A stretch of DNA of 64,000 nt from Bacillota bacterium (GTDB lineage: Bacteria; Bacillota; Limnochordia; Limnochordales; DUMU01). Under the pieces are notes generated by a model. The model did no database searches. It was not told where the DNA came from and saw only the letters and a list, made by a program, of their open reading frames with translations. Shown here one piece after another: positions 7,278 to 18,213 of the stretch. The first letter of the stretch is position 1, and every line of letters starts with the position of its first letter. The stretch spans positions 1 through 64,000 of the forward strand of contig DUMU01000020.1 in the NCBI GenBank assembly GCA_012839805.1, given 5' to 3'. Position numbers and translations under genes: made by a program.

Positions 7278-8997
7278 GGCAGTGCGAGTGCAGCATCTGG
7301 TGGTGGGGGGCTCGGCCGCAGCCGTCGCGGCCGTGGAAGCCATCCGGAGTTGGGAAGAACAAGGGGCCGGGGGACCGGCTGCTCGGCCGCCGGTGGCCCG
7401 CCGCGCGGGGCGGAGCGCGACCCGAAGGAGCAGCATCGCGGTGGTGTCGGAAGAACCGTATCCCCCCTACGCCCGCCACCTCATCAGTTATTACCTCACG
7501 GGTGAACGTGAAGGCGACCTCCTGGCCTACCGGCCGGCCGACTTCTGGGCGCGCCATGATGTGCAGGCCTATCTCGGCTACCGGGTGGTATCCCTGGATG
7601 TGACCGCCGGGGAGGCACGGCTGCGGAGGGTGGCAAGACCCCGGCCGTTGCCGGTAGGCCTTCCCGACGGCCTTCCCGACGAACCGGCCGGTGACGAATC
7701 GCCGGCCGCACCGGGCGAAGAGCTCATCATCGGATACGAAGCCCTGCTCCTGGCGACCGGGGGGCAACCGATCCTGCCGCCCATTTCTGATCCCGGATGC
7801 CGAGCCCCCGCCAACGGCGACCGTGCGGCTTCGACTTTCTCGGGCGTAGCGGAGGGCACCGCCCCGGCGGTGGCGGCGACGGCGGGGCTGCCGGACGGGT
7901 TGTCCTTCTTTACCACCCTCGACGATGCCATACGGGTGCGGCGGGCGGTAGCCGCCGGAGCACGCCGCGTGGTAGTGGTCGGGGGCGGTCTCATCGGGTT
8001 ACAGGTCGCGGAAGCCCTGGTCCGGTTGGGGGTAAAGGTCGAGATTGTCGAACTCTTGCCCCGGCTACTCGGGCCCGTGCTGGATGAAGCGGCGGCGGCC
8101 CGGGTCGAGACCCTGGTGCGCAGGGCTGGGGTCGGGGTCTGGACCGGGGTGGCGGCCGCGGCCGTGGAGCGGGACGACGCCGGCCGTTTGACCGGCGTCG
8201 TCCTGTCCGATGGCCGCCGGCTGGCCGCCGACCTCGTGATCCTGGCCGCGGGCGTCCGGCCCCGGCTCGAGCTGGCCCGGGCCGCCGGCCTTGCCTGTGA
8301 CCGGGGCGTCGTGCTGGTCAGGGGTACCGAAACCAGCATCCCGGGGATCTTCGCGGCCGGCGATGTCGCCCAGGGCTGGGACATGGCGGCGGAGGCCCTC
8401 CGCCCGCTGCCCGTCTGGTCCAACGCCGTGTTGCAGGGCCGGGAAGCCGGTCGCCAAATGGCCGCCCGGCTCCTCGGTATCGATCCCTCAACGCCGGACT
8501 CAGGGCGGGATGACGGGTTGGGAGGCAACGGGAGCCGCCGTCCCGCCGAGCGACCGGCCCCCGGGCGGCCGTTCCCGGGACTGATGCTGAACGCAGCCCA
8601 TTTCTTCGGCCTTTCCGTAGTCTCGGCGGGCCTGCCCAATCCGCCGCCCGGAGACGACCGCTACCAGGTGGTAGCCTGGTCAAAGGAGTTAAGTAAGGGT
8701 GACAACGGTAGGAGGAATGGCCGGCCGACCCCGGACCGTTCCGGTGCGACCCAGCTTTTGGCCGGCGGCGGCTGGGATTACCGCAAGCTGGTCTTTCGGG
8801 AGGGACGCCTGGTCGGTCTCCTGGCCGCCGGTCCTTCCGTGGCCGGGGCGGGAGCGATCGCCGGGCTTTTGCGCCGCGGGCTGACCCTGAACGATCCGGC
8901 CACCGGCGAAGCCCTGGCCGAAAAATGGGATTGGAGCGTCCTGCCCCGCTCGCTCCGGCGGGAACTGCTTTGGGAGGCAGGGAGGGATGAATGGTGA
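7270..8997 (+). CDS. FAD/NAD(P)-dependent oxidoreductase of glutamate synthase cluster
   Basis: The start is set at TTG 7270, nine bases after AGGAGGGGG (7252-7260) and overlapping the stop of the ferredoxin gene; the open frame runs further upstream but without family similarity. The 575-residue product has an N-terminal FAD Rossmann motif (VVGGSAAAVAAVEAI), a central NAD(P)-binding motif (VVVVGGGLIGLQVAEA, about residue 234) and the second FAD motif GIFAAGDVAQ (about 358), the NADH oxidase/nitrite reductase-like layout. A proline, glycine and arginine-rich insert follows the N-terminal motif and another occurs near 120-150, both unusual. It probably oxidises NAD(P)H and feeds the adjacent Fe-S proteins, replacing the GltD small subunit. 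Confidence 0.85.
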   Translation: MPEAVRVQHLVVGGSAAAVAAVEAIRSWEEQGAGGPAARPPVARRAGRSATRRSSIAVVSEEPYPPYARHLISYYLTGEREGDLLAYRPADFWARHDVQAYLGYRVVSLDVTAGEARLRRVARPRPLPVGLPDGLPDEPAGDESPAAPGEELIIGYEALLLATGGQPILPPISDPGCRAPANGDRAASTFSGVAEGTAPAVAATAGLPDGLSFFTTLDDAIRVRRAVAAGARRVVVVGGGLIGLQVAEALVRLGVKVEIVELLPRLLGPVLDEAAAARVETLVRRAGVGVWTGVAAAAVERDDAGRLTGVVLSDGRRLAADLVILAAGVRPRLELARAAGLACDRGVVLVRGTETSIPGIFAAGDVAQGWDMAAEALRPLPVWSNAVLQGREAGRQMAARLLGIDPSTPDSGRDDGLGGNGSRRPAERPAPGRPFPGLMLNAAHFFGLSVVSAGLPNPPPGDDRYQVVAWSKELSKGDNGRRNGRPTPDRSGATQLLAGGGWDYRKLVFREGRLVGLLAAGPSVAGAGAIAGLLRRGLTLNDPATGEALAEKWDWSVLPRSLRRELLWEAGRDEW

Positions 8998-10187
8998 GGC
9001 CGGAAGAGCTCGAAAAGCTGGTGAACCCGTACGGGGATGACAAAGAGATAAGCGCCTGCGGGCTTTTCGGGGTGATCGATACCTCCGGGAAACGTTTTTC
9101 GGGGCGCGTGGTTATCGATGCCATGGCCAACCTGCACGACCGCGGCAACGGCCTGGGGGGCGGGTTCGCAGGCTACGGCATCTATCCCGAGCTGGCCGAC
9201 CGGTACGCGCTCCACGTGATGCTAGAGGACAAGGCCAGCCGCGACCGGCTCGATGAGTACCTGCGGCGGGAAGTTCACGTGCGGCATCAAGAGGAGATCC
9301 CCACCCGCCGGGTGCGGGGCATCACCAACCCTCCTCTGCTCTGGCGCTATTTCTTCGACGTTCCGGAAGACTTCGAGATACCCCAGCAGCGGCCGGCGAC
9401 GGCCGGCCCGGCAACGACAGCACCGGTAGAGGAGTATCTGGTTCAGCTGGTGATGCACATCAATCGTGAACTTCCCGGTGCCTACGTCTTCTCTTGTGCC
9501 CGGAACCTAGGGGTTTTCAAAGGCGTCGGCTATCCCGAGGAGATCGGGGAGTTCTTCCGGCTCGACGAATACGACGGGTATCTCTGGACCGGCCACGGGC
9601 GCTTTCCCACCAACACCCAGGCCTGGTGGGGCGGGGCACACCCCTTTTCGTTGCTAGATTGGACGGTGGTTCACAACGGTGAAATCTCGTCGTACGGAAC
9701 CAACCGCCGTTTCCTGGAAATGTACGGGTACTACTGCACGCTACATACCGACACCGAAGTGATTACCTACGCCGTTGACCTGCTCATGCGCCGCCACCGG
9801 CTGGCGGTGGAGGAGGCGGCGGCGGTGCTGGCCGCGCCGCTCTGGAGCGTCATCGACCGGCTGCCCGAGCCGGAGAAAAGCCGGTATACCGCGCTGCGGC
9901 GAGTATATGCGCCGCTGCTTCTAAACGGTCCCTTCACCGTCATCATCGCCCGCACCGGCGAGATGATCGGGCTCGGTGACCGCATCCGGCTGCGGCCGCT
10001 GGTGGCGGCGAAAGCCGGGTCACGGGTGTATGTCTCCAGTGAAGAGGCAGCCATCCGCCTGGTTGAACCGTTAGTCGAACACGTCTGGATTCCGCGTGGT
10101 GGTGAACCGGTGGTGGCGCGGCTCGCCGGGCCGGCCGTCGAGGCGGGGACAGAGGTCACTGCGTCGCCGGTCGCCGCCGCCGTTTAG
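8991..10187 (+). CDS. Glutamate synthase, glutamine amidotransferase (class II) subunit
   Basis: 398 residues, starting with ATG 7 nt inside the previous gene. Class II amidotransferases use an N-terminal cysteine; here it is Cys23 in ISACGLFGVID, so a 22-residue leader would be removed for activity. Further family marks are DRGNGLGGGFAGYG, the GHGRFPTNTQ loop that binds glutamine and WTVVHNGEISSY. This corresponds to the amidotransferase domain of classical GltB made as a separate protein, as in archaeal and many anaerobe glutamate synthases. It releases ammonia from glutamine for the FMN subunit encoded next. A 60-nt gap separates it from the following gene. Confidence 0.9.
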   Translation: MVRPEELEKLVNPYGDDKEISACGLFGVIDTSGKRFSGRVVIDAMANLHDRGNGLGGGFAGYGIYPELADRYALHVMLEDKASRDRLDEYLRREVHVRHQEEIPTRRVRGITNPPLLWRYFFDVPEDFEIPQQRPATAGPATTAPVEEYLVQLVMHINRELPGAYVFSCARNLGVFKGVGYPEEIGEFFRLDEYDGYLWTGHGRFPTNTQAWWGGAHPFSLLDWTVVHNGEISSYGTNRRFLEMYGYYCTLHTDTEVITYAVDLLMRRHRLAVEEAAAVLAAPLWSVIDRLPEPEKSRYTALRRVYAPLLLNGPFTVIIARTGEMIGLGDRIRLRPLVAAKAGSRVYVSSEEAAIRLVEPLVEHVWIPRGGEPVVARLAGPAVEAGTEVTASPVAAAV

Positions 10188-10247
10188 CCGGCCGGGTGCC
10201 CGTCGTCTAACTTGTATGCGGCCGGATGACTCGGGGAGTGGCAGAGG

Positions 10248-11729
<1,482 letters not shown>

Positions 11730-11787
11730 AGACCCGAGCGGCGGCCCGGCGCGCCAGAGGGCTTCGTAGTCAGGGGCGGACGGAACA

Positions 11788-12651
11788 ATGAACATGGTGG
11801 ATTCAACCGATACCGTTGCAGCCGAAGTGAGCATCAATGCGGACGGCTACCGCACTCGTGAACTGAATGCGCTTCTCCTCGGCCACGTGCGGGCCGGTGC
11901 GCGCCGGCTGCGGGTGGGGGGGCTCACCGGGCAGCGCTACCTCGGGACGAACCTGTCAGGTTTTGACCACCTGCTTCGGCTCGAACTTTACGGGACTCCC
12001 GGCAACGACCTGGGTGCTTTCCTCGACGGCCCTGAGATCGAAGTGATGGGCAACGCCCAGGACGGGGTCGGCAACACCATGAACCGTGGCCGGATCATCG
12101 TCCACGGTCACGCCGGCGACATCCTGGCCATGTCCGCCCGCGGCGGCGAGATTTTCGTACGCGGCAACATCGGGTACCGCGGCTGCCTGCACATGAAGGA
12201 GTACGAGGGGCATGGCCCGCTGGTGGTCATCGGCGGCACGGCCCAGGACTTCTTCGGCGAGTATATGGCGGGGGGCACCGCCGTGCTCCTCGGCCTCGGC
12301 CATTACCCGAACCCGACCCGTGCCGGGCATCACTTCCGGGGCGACGCCGGCGACGGCCAAAGCCGGGGCGGGGTCGTCCTCGTTCACCGCATCCTTTACC
12401 TTGCCACCGGCATGCACGGAGGTCGCATCTACATACGGGGCGAGTTCGATCGCCGGGGGCTTGCTCCCCAGGTCGAGGTCGTTCCGGTCAGTGATCTCTC
12501 CACGGAGCCTATCTTGAAGCAGGCAATTCAGCAGTTCTCGACGATCTTTGAAGGCTCCTTGACCGACCGTGACCGGGAACTCCTGGCCGGTGGCCCGTAC
12601 TATCGCTTGCAGCCTCGCGGGACCCGGCCCTACGGCAAGATGTACGCCTGA
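11788..12651 (+). CDS. Glutamate synthase GXGXG-domain subunit
   Basis: 287 residues with the right-handed beta-helix repeat of the GltB C-terminal domain: repeated G-x-x-G-x-x-x-G steps such as GNAQDGVGNTMNRGRIIVHG, GGEIFVRGNIGYRG and GGTAVLLGLG. The domain is structural in classical glutamate synthase; as a separate subunit it would pack against the FMN and amidotransferase subunits. It is the last gene of the operon, 58 nt after the FMN subunit. The ATG at 11788 is followed by an NMVDSTDT leader before similarity begins. No clear terminator is seen in 12652-12720. Confidence 0.88.
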   Translation: MNMVDSTDTVAAEVSINADGYRTRELNALLLGHVRAGARRLRVGGLTGQRYLGTNLSGFDHLLRLELYGTPGNDLGAFLDGPEIEVMGNAQDGVGNTMNRGRIIVHGHAGDILAMSARGGEIFVRGNIGYRGCLHMKEYEGHGPLVVIGGTAQDFFGEYMAGGTAVLLGLGHYPNPTRAGHHFRGDAGDGQSRGGVVLVHRILYLATGMHGGRIYIRGEFDRRGLAPQVEVVPVSDLSTEPILKQAIQQFSTIFEGSLTDRDRELLAGGPYYRLQPRGTRPYGKMYA

Positions 12652-12720
12652 CCGGGGCGAGCATGCCGGCGCCCATATCATTGCCCAGAACTTAGATTGC
12701 CCCGACCTCCCGGGCGATGT

Positions 12721-13254
12721 CTAGAGACGCCCGTCCCCGGTGAGGGATGCCGGCGAGTACCTTCCGCCCGGGCCGAGCCGGTAAAGCTCCACCTGCTGCC
12801 GGTCCGGGTCGATCAACCAGTATTCGCTTACTCCTGCCGTCTCATATTCAAGGAACTTTTCGCCGCGATCCCGCGCGAAGCTCTCCCGCGAAGTTACTTC
12901 GATCACCAGATCCGCGGCTCCGTCCAGGTGGGTCTCCTTGAGCAGGTGCAGGCGATCCTGCCGGACGAACAGAAGATCGGGTTCGCGGGCGCGGTCTAAG
13001 CCGGGCAAACGCATGGGGAAGGGGGCGACGTGAACGCGCCCAAACCCGTGTCTCTGAACGATAGGTTTGAGAAGAAATAGAAGGAGTTCGACAATCTCCT
13101 GGTGAAGGTCAGAAGAGGGGCTCAGGATGATCACCTCGCCGTCGACCCACTCTGAGTGCGAAGGCTCGCCGGCCAGTTCTAGAAACTGTTCGAAAGTAAC
13201 CCTTACTGCGGGTCTCGCCCTGGCGGTAGTTTCCAGCCCAACAGCCTGAGCCAT
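12721..13254 (-). CDS. Uma2-family (DUF820) putative endonuclease
   Basis: 177 residues on the minus strand. The family pattern is clear: RVTFEQFLEL near the start, EWVDGEVIILSP, then PFPMRLP, REPDLLFV and DLVIEVTSRES, ending with VSEYWLIDPDRQQVELYR. The acidic residues of PD and E-x-T belong to a PD-(D/E)XK nuclease-like core. The cellular function of Uma2 proteins is not established. The protein stops at GDGRL, a little earlier than many relatives, which usually continue with a hydrophobic tail. It stands alone, divergent from the NamZ-like gene. Confidence 0.85.
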   Translation of the reverse strand: MAQAVGLETTARARPAVRVTFEQFLELAGEPSHSEWVDGEVIILSPSSDLHQEIVELLLFLLKPIVQRHGFGRVHVAPFPMRLPGLDRAREPDLLFVRQDRLHLLKETHLDGAADLVIEVTSRESFARDRGEKFLEYETAGVSEYWLIDPDRQQVELYRLGPGGRYSPASLTGDGRL

Positions 13255-13351
13255 TCCACTACACCTGCCTCGCCGGGCAACGTGTTCTCTCTCCAGTGTA
13301 CAGCAAAAGGGTCGGTTCTAACCAGCAAGGAAGGCAAAGCGAGGGATTACG

Positions 13352-14695
13352 ATGCCGGATAGAAAGCATGGCCGTGGCGGGCAACCTCTTGGGCGGTTAC
13401 CGGGCCGGTGGACGGTGGGGTTACTTCCCGCCGCCTTCCCCGCTTGGTTCTCGCCCGCCCTGCTGGTTGCTTTACTTGGCGCCGGTGCCGTCCTGGTGCC
13501 AGCCTCCGCGAAGGAAAGCGTGCCCGGCCCGGTGGTTCGGCTGGGAATCGACGTGCTCCTGGAAGAAGAGCAGAGCCGCCTAAAGGGCAAGCGGGTCGGG
13601 CTCGTGACCAACCAGGCCGCGGTAGATGCCCATTTGCAGGCGACGGCGGACCGGCTGGCGAGCGCCCTTCCGCGCTTGGGTGCCGGCAAGCTGGTCGCTC
13701 TCTTTGCTCCCGAGCACGGGCTGAGAGGAGATCGACCCGCGGGCCAGCGCATCCCGGACGAGATCGACCCGGTAACCGGGGTGAAGGTTTACAGCCTCTA
13801 CGGTTCGAGCCATGCTCCTACGGCTGCGCAGTTGCAGGGGCTCGACCTGCTCATCATCGACCTTCCGGATATTGGGTGGCGGCACTATACCTACATTTCA
13901 ACCATGGCCCACGTCCTGCAGGCCGCCGCCCAAGCTCGCCTGCCGGTACTCGTGCTCGACCGCCCCAACCCCATCGGCGGTGAGATCATAGAAGGGCCGG
14001 TGGCCGACCCTAACTTCCTTTCTTTCGTAGGTATCTACCCCATTCCACTCCGCCACGGAATGACCATGGGGGAACTGGCCCTTTATTTCAACCGTGAGTT
14101 CAAGCTGGGGGCAGACCTGACCGTGATTCCGATGAAGGGCTGGAAGCGGTGGATGCTCTGGTCCGATACCGGGCTACCCTGGGTCTCGCCTTCGCCCCAG
14201 ATCCCTACGCCCGAGTCTGCGTTGCTCTTCGGCCTGGGCGGGGTCTTGGGAGAAACCCTGAACCTCAGCGACGGCGTGGGCACGGCCAAACCCTTCTCCT
14301 ATCTGGGAGCCGAATGGATCGACCCCTTCCGGCTGGCCGCGGCCGCCAACGAGCTGCGCTTACCGGGCCTCTATTTCCGTCCGACCTACATTGTTCCTTT
14401 CGGGTATCGCTTTGCGGGCCGGCGGCTGGGTGCCGTCGAGATACACCTGGTGGACCCGCGTCTTGCCCGTCCCGCCGAAGCCGGGGTCTACCTGCTCGCG
14501 CTCCTGCAGAAGCTATGGCCGGGACGGGTACAATACCCGTCCGGTAGCCGGAACATGTTCGATCTGGTAGCCGGCACCGATCTACTGCGCCAGCAGGTGA
14601 CCGCCGGTACGCCGGCGCCCGCCATTCTCGCCCTCTTCCGGCCCGAACTCGAACGCTTCACCGCCCGGCGCCGTGCCTACCTCCTCTATGACTGA
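13352..14695 (+). CDS. namZ: Exported NamZ-like exo-beta-N-acetylmuramidase (DUF1343), copy 1
   Basis: 447 residues. The N-terminus is basic, followed by a hydrophobic segment (about residues 20-50, VGLLPAAFPAWF...LLGAGAVLVPASA) that acts as signal peptide or anchor, so this copy works outside the cytoplasm. The DUF1343 core shows LKGKRVGLVTNQAAVD, LFAPEHGLRG, VYSLYGSSHAPT, IIDLPDIGWRHYTYISTM, VLDRPNPIGG and PLRHGMTMGELA. NamZ removes non-reducing terminal MurNAc from peptidoglycan pieces. A second copy without signal peptide lies at 32775. Here the usual LEGTNLS-type segment reads LGETLNLSDGVGT, a small divergence. The gene is single and divergent from the Uma2 gene. Confidence 0.85.
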   Translation: MPDRKHGRGGQPLGRLPGRWTVGLLPAAFPAWFSPALLVALLGAGAVLVPASAKESVPGPVVRLGIDVLLEEEQSRLKGKRVGLVTNQAAVDAHLQATADRLASALPRLGAGKLVALFAPEHGLRGDRPAGQRIPDEIDPVTGVKVYSLYGSSHAPTAAQLQGLDLLIIDLPDIGWRHYTYISTMAHVLQAAAQARLPVLVLDRPNPIGGEIIEGPVADPNFLSFVGIYPIPLRHGMTMGELALYFNREFKLGADLTVIPMKGWKRWMLWSDTGLPWVSPSPQIPTPESALLFGLGGVLGETLNLSDGVGTAKPFSYLGAEWIDPFRLAAAANELRLPGLYFRPTYIVPFGYRFAGRRLGAVEIHLVDPRLARPAEAGVYLLALLQKLWPGRVQYPSGSRNMFDLVAGTDLLRQQVTAGTPAPAILALFRPELERFTARRRAYLLYD

Positions 14696-14823
14696 TGTAG
14701 TGACCTGGAGCATCCGGGGACGCCACTGTCGACACCGTCCGACACCCTTTTCGCGGGGGTTGTGGTAGACTAAGGTAGCAGAGTCATTACATGGTAGTTA
14801 CCTGGGTGCGGAGGAGGAAGGCT

Positions 14824-16791
14824 GTGAAGGCCAAGGCCCCGGTTACGGTCAGGGTATACGTGATAGAAGACCCGGCGCCGCCGCCGGGGCGGCGCCGGCC
14901 GGCAGGGGGTGGCGGGTCGTCGCCCGTGTGGTTTACCCCCATCGCGGCGGTTGACCGCGAGTACTGGCGGCGTCGCGGGTTTGTTCCCATCTTCCTCTCC
15001 GGCCCCCTGCCGGCCGCGGAGGCGGGGCGGATGGTTCAAAGGCTCCGGCAGGTGCCGGCCGAGCAGCTGCGGGCCTGCTACGACGGGCCGTACTGGCGAC
15101 GGTGGTGGTTCAGCCGGCGGTGGCGCTGGCGCATCGGGGTGCGACCCCACAGCCAGTTCGAACTCCCGTTCGCGCTGGGGTGGGGACGGGCTCCGGCCGG
15201 GGAACGAGCTTGGGACGGCGACAGCGACGCGGATACCGACACTTGGGAGGATCTTCCGCCCGCCGAAGAGACCGTGGCCACGGGGGAGCTCGTTCGCCTT
15301 CTGGCCGGCAGGGTCCTGACCTGGAACGAGATCCGGCGGGAGGTCGAAGGTGCGGGAATCCACCTCTCGGCTCGAGCCCTCACGGCGGCTCTGCAGCTCT
15401 CGGTACTCCGCGGCCAGGTCCGCTTGCAGGCCGGCATGGAGTTCCACCAGAACTCCTGGCGCTGCTCCCGGTGCGGCTCCCCGGGTGAACCGGCCTTCTT
15501 CTGCCCGGCCTGCGGTCGCTCTGAGGGAGCATGTCTCGTTTGCCGGGAGTGCGCGGCGCTGGGGGCCATCCGCTTTTGTTCACTGCTCTACCATGCTCCC
15601 GTGAGGAAGGGAGCGGCAACCGGCCCGGCCGGCGGGACTGTCCCCCCGAGGGTCCAGCTTCCTTTTGAACTGACCGCCGAGCAGCAAGAGGCCGCCCGAG
15701 CTCTGCTGGCTTTCTGCCGGGAACCGGCTGGACTGGCGGCCACCGGCCCGGAAGGTCCCTCGCGGCGGGGACTGGTGCAGGCGGTCTGCGGGGCCGGAAA
15801 GACCGAGGTCACCTTGCCGGCCATCCTGGAGGTCATTAAGCGGGGAGGCAAGGTGCTCTTTGCCGTCCCCCGCCGTGAGGTGGTGGTGGAACTCGCCTCC
15901 CGCTTTCGGCGTTATCTGCCGGGCCTGGATATCGTCGCTCTCTACGGCGGCAGTGACGACCGGTGGGAGGGACCGCCCGGCCTCACCGTAGCCACCACTC
16001 ACCAGCTCCTCCGTTTCCGGCAAGCCTTTGACCTGGCCATCCTGGACGAAGCGGATGCCTTCCCTTATCGAGGCAACCCTTTGCTGGAACGGGCGCTGCG
16101 CCGGGCCACCCGCCCGGATGGCCTGCTCGTCTACCTTACGGCCACGCCGGATCGGGAGGTCTGCCGTTCCCTGACCACGGGCGAGGGGGGAACCCTGCAC
16201 GTAAGCTTGACCGCCCGGCCCCACGGCCACCCCTTGCCCGAACCGGTGCTGCTTGAACGCCGTTCTCCGGCCGCGTCCCGAGCCCTGGCCGATTTATGGC
16301 GCAAGGCCCTGGCCGGCGATCCGGTCTTCGTCTTCGTTCCGCGGGTTTCGGAACTGGCTAAAGTGGCGCAGAGCATACGTGCGGCCCTGGCGGAGGTCGC
16401 GGGCCTCCCGGCCAACAGGGTGGCGGGCGTACGGGTAGAGACCTGTCACGCTCATGACCCGGAACGCCAGGAAAAGATCGAGTCATTCCGGGAGCGAAGG
16501 ATCGGAGTGCTGGTAACCACCACCGTGATGGAGCGTGGTGTGACCATTCCCCGAGCTCACGTAGTGGTTTGGGGAGCGGATCAGGAAAGGATCTTCGATC
16601 GGGCCGCGCTGGTACAGATGGCGGGGCGGGCCGGGCGGAGCCGGGAGGCCCCGCAGGGGATCGTCCTCTTCCTGGCCGAGCACAGGTTCAGCCGGTCCAT
16701 GGAGGAGGCGTACGAGACCATCCGGCAAGCCAACCAAGCGGCCGCCCGCCGCGGCATGCTAAGCCCGTCAACCGGCCCGGAAGCCGAGTAA
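14824..16791 (+). CDS. comFA: ComFA-like DNA helicase (competence DNA uptake)
   Basis: The start is placed at GTG 14824 because GGAGGAGG (14811-14818) lies at ideal distance; an ATG at 14791 has no comparable site. About 655 residues. An N-terminal region of about 210 residues is specific to this lineage. Then comes a cysteine-rich zinc-binding segment (CSRCG, CPACG, CLVCREC; about 214-260), followed by a superfamily 2 helicase: VCGAGKTEV (about 322), DEADAFPYRG (about 407), LTATPD (about 438), VTTTVMERGVT and QMAGRAGRS (about 597). ComFA drives import of single-stranded DNA through ComEC; a cytoplasmic motor role is expected. The zinc finger and the DEAD form support ComFA over PriA. The end overlaps the convergent FUN14 gene by 24 nt. 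Confidence 0.85.
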   Translation: MKAKAPVTVRVYVIEDPAPPPGRRRPAGGGGSSPVWFTPIAAVDREYWRRRGFVPIFLSGPLPAAEAGRMVQRLRQVPAEQLRACYDGPYWRRWWFSRRWRWRIGVRPHSQFELPFALGWGRAPAGERAWDGDSDADTDTWEDLPPAEETVATGELVRLLAGRVLTWNEIRREVEGAGIHLSARALTAALQLSVLRGQVRLQAGMEFHQNSWRCSRCGSPGEPAFFCPACGRSEGACLVCRECAALGAIRFCSLLYHAPVRKGAATGPAGGTVPPRVQLPFELTAEQQEAARALLAFCREPAGLAATGPEGPSRRGLVQAVCGAGKTEVTLPAILEVIKRGGKVLFAVPRREVVVELASRFRRYLPGLDIVALYGGSDDRWEGPPGLTVATTHQLLRFRQAFDLAILDEADAFPYRGNPLLERALRRATRPDGLLVYLTATPDREVCRSLTTGEGGTLHVSLTARPHGHPLPEPVLLERRSPAASRALADLWRKALAGDPVFVFVPRVSELAKVAQSIRAALAEVAGLPANRVAGVRVETCHAHDPERQEKIESFRERRIGVLVTTTVMERGVTIPRAHVVVWGADQERIFDRAALVQMAGRAGRSREAPQGIVLFLAEHRFSRSMEEAYETIRQANQAAARRGMLSPSTGPEAE

Positions 16792-17181
16792 AAACCCCAC
16801 GAGGAAGCTACCGGTGACCGGTATGTACCCGCTGAGTGAGGAAGCCCATTCCTTGAGGAGAGTGCCGATGCCGCCCCGCCCCTGGACGTATTGCTGGTAG
16901 GCACCTTCCACCGCGTCCCAGTGAACGGTCACCAGATTAGCCTTCGAGAGGTACACGCCCGCGATCACGGCTATGCCCAGGATGACGAGGGCCACGCGCA
17001 AGGCCTTCTTGGCGGTATAGCCGACCGCGAAGCCCAGGACCACGCCAAGGCCGATCTGGGCACCCAGGACCTGCCAGCTGCCCTGCGCCACGCGGTCGAG
17101 CCAGGACGCAGCTTCTGCTGCCAGTGGGGCTGCGGCTGCCGGCTGCACTCCGGCTACCCGCGGTAATCCGGCGGTTATCAT
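16768..17181 (-). CDS. FUN14-family membrane protein
   Basis: 137 residues with three hydrophobic stretches. The family core is evident: LGVVLGFAVGYTAKKALRVA, LVILGIAVIAGVYLS, LVTVHWDAVE, and at the C-terminus PVTGSFLVGFLLGFRAG. Bacterial FUN14 proteins are small integral membrane proteins of unknown function. A Sec-like or unstructured Ala-rich N-terminus of about 25 residues comes first. It is convergent with comFA and divergent from menG. Confidence 0.8.
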   Translation of the reverse strand: MITAGLPRVAGVQPAAAAPLAAEAASWLDRVAQGSWQVLGAQIGLGVVLGFAVGYTAKKALRVALVILGIAVIAGVYLSKANLVTVHWDAVEGAYQQYVQGRGGIGTLLKEWASSLSGYIPVTGSFLVGFLLGFRAG

Positions 17182-17340
17182 TGGCGGTTGCGTTCCTCCC
17201 CGGTCGGTTTCACCTTTCCTGGCTTCGGCGTCGCTCCTTCGCTCCCTTCCTACCTCCGGTCGCTTCCTCCGTTATGGTACTTGCCCGGGTGGCCCGCAAG
17301 CGCTATCGTGGTGCACGTCAGGTCGAGGAGTGGGGACAGA

Positions 17341-18141
17341 TTGAAAGAAGCGCCGTTCCGCTCGGCGGAAGAGAAACGCGAATACGTGACACGAGTCTTT
17401 GCGGCCATCGCCGATCGCTACGATCGGATGAACCTCATCATGACCTGTGGCATCGTCCGGCGGTGGCAGCGGGCCTTTGCCCGGCATACCGGCCTTCGCC
17501 CGGGGCAGGCGGCCCTGGACGTGGCTTGCGGCACCGGCGAGTTGAGCCTGATCATGGCCCGGCAGGTCGCACCCACCGGCCGGGTCATCGGCATCGACCT
17601 ATCGCCCGAGATGCTGAGCGTGGGCCGGGAGAAAGTGGCGAAGAGCCGCTACCGCGACATCGTCGACCTGCGATACGGTGACGCCCTGGCCCTGCCGTTC
17701 GCCGACAATTGCTTCGACTGCGTGGCCACGGGGTTTGCTTTGCGGAACGTGACCGATATCCGAAAGGCCCTGGCCGAGATGGCCCGGGTTTGTCGACCGG
17801 GAGGGCGTGTCGTCTGCCTCGAACTCTCCCACCCGAACGGCCGCTGGCTCTCTGCCCTCTACCGACCTTACGTCCGTTACGTCATCCCGCTTTTGGGGCG
17901 CTGGGCCGCTCGCCGTCTCGCTTTGCTGGAAGAGCCGGCGACCATGCCCGGCCGGGCGGCCCCAGGACGGGTTCGCGCCGGTCTTCCGCCTTATGTTTGG
18001 CTTCCCGAATCACTTGCCGTCATCCCGGCTCAGCAGGAGCTGGTTCAGCTAATGTCGTCCGTGGGATTGAATCCGGTCACCTACCACAACCTGACCGGCG
18101 GGATCGCGGCTCTCCACGTAGGCATCAAGCCCAATTCGTAA
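17341..18141 (+). CDS. menG: Demethylmenaquinone methyltransferase (MenG/UbiE)
   Basis: TTG at 17341 is chosen because GAGGAGTGGGGA precedes it; the frame is open further left but without similarity. 266 residues. Class I SAM methyltransferase features: VFAAIADRYDRMN, LDVACGTGELSL (about residue 59), VIGIDLSPEML, YGDALALPF and FALRNVTDIRKAL, which are diagnostic of UbiE/MenG. The family end GGIAALHVGIKPN is present. An extra 20-residue stretch rich in Pro, Gly and Arg near residue 205 (after LLEEPATM) lengthens it compared with the usual 235 or so. It methylates demethylmenaquinone in the last step of menaquinone synthesis, implying a respiratory quinone. Confidence 0.9.
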   Translation: MKEAPFRSAEEKREYVTRVFAAIADRYDRMNLIMTCGIVRRWQRAFARHTGLRPGQAALDVACGTGELSLIMARQVAPTGRVIGIDLSPEMLSVGREKVAKSRYRDIVDLRYGDALALPFADNCFDCVATGFALRNVTDIRKALAEMARVCRPGGRVVCLELSHPNGRWLSALYRPYVRYVIPLLGRWAARRLALLEEPATMPGRAAPGRVRAGLPPYVWLPESLAVIPAQQELVQLMSSVGLNPVTYHNLTGGIAALHVGIKPNS

Positions 18142-18213
18142 TTCATTTACCGCCCCCGAACCGGGTAACTTAATTGCACTGGAGAACCCGGGAAAGAAGG
18201 GGGCAACCAGTGT

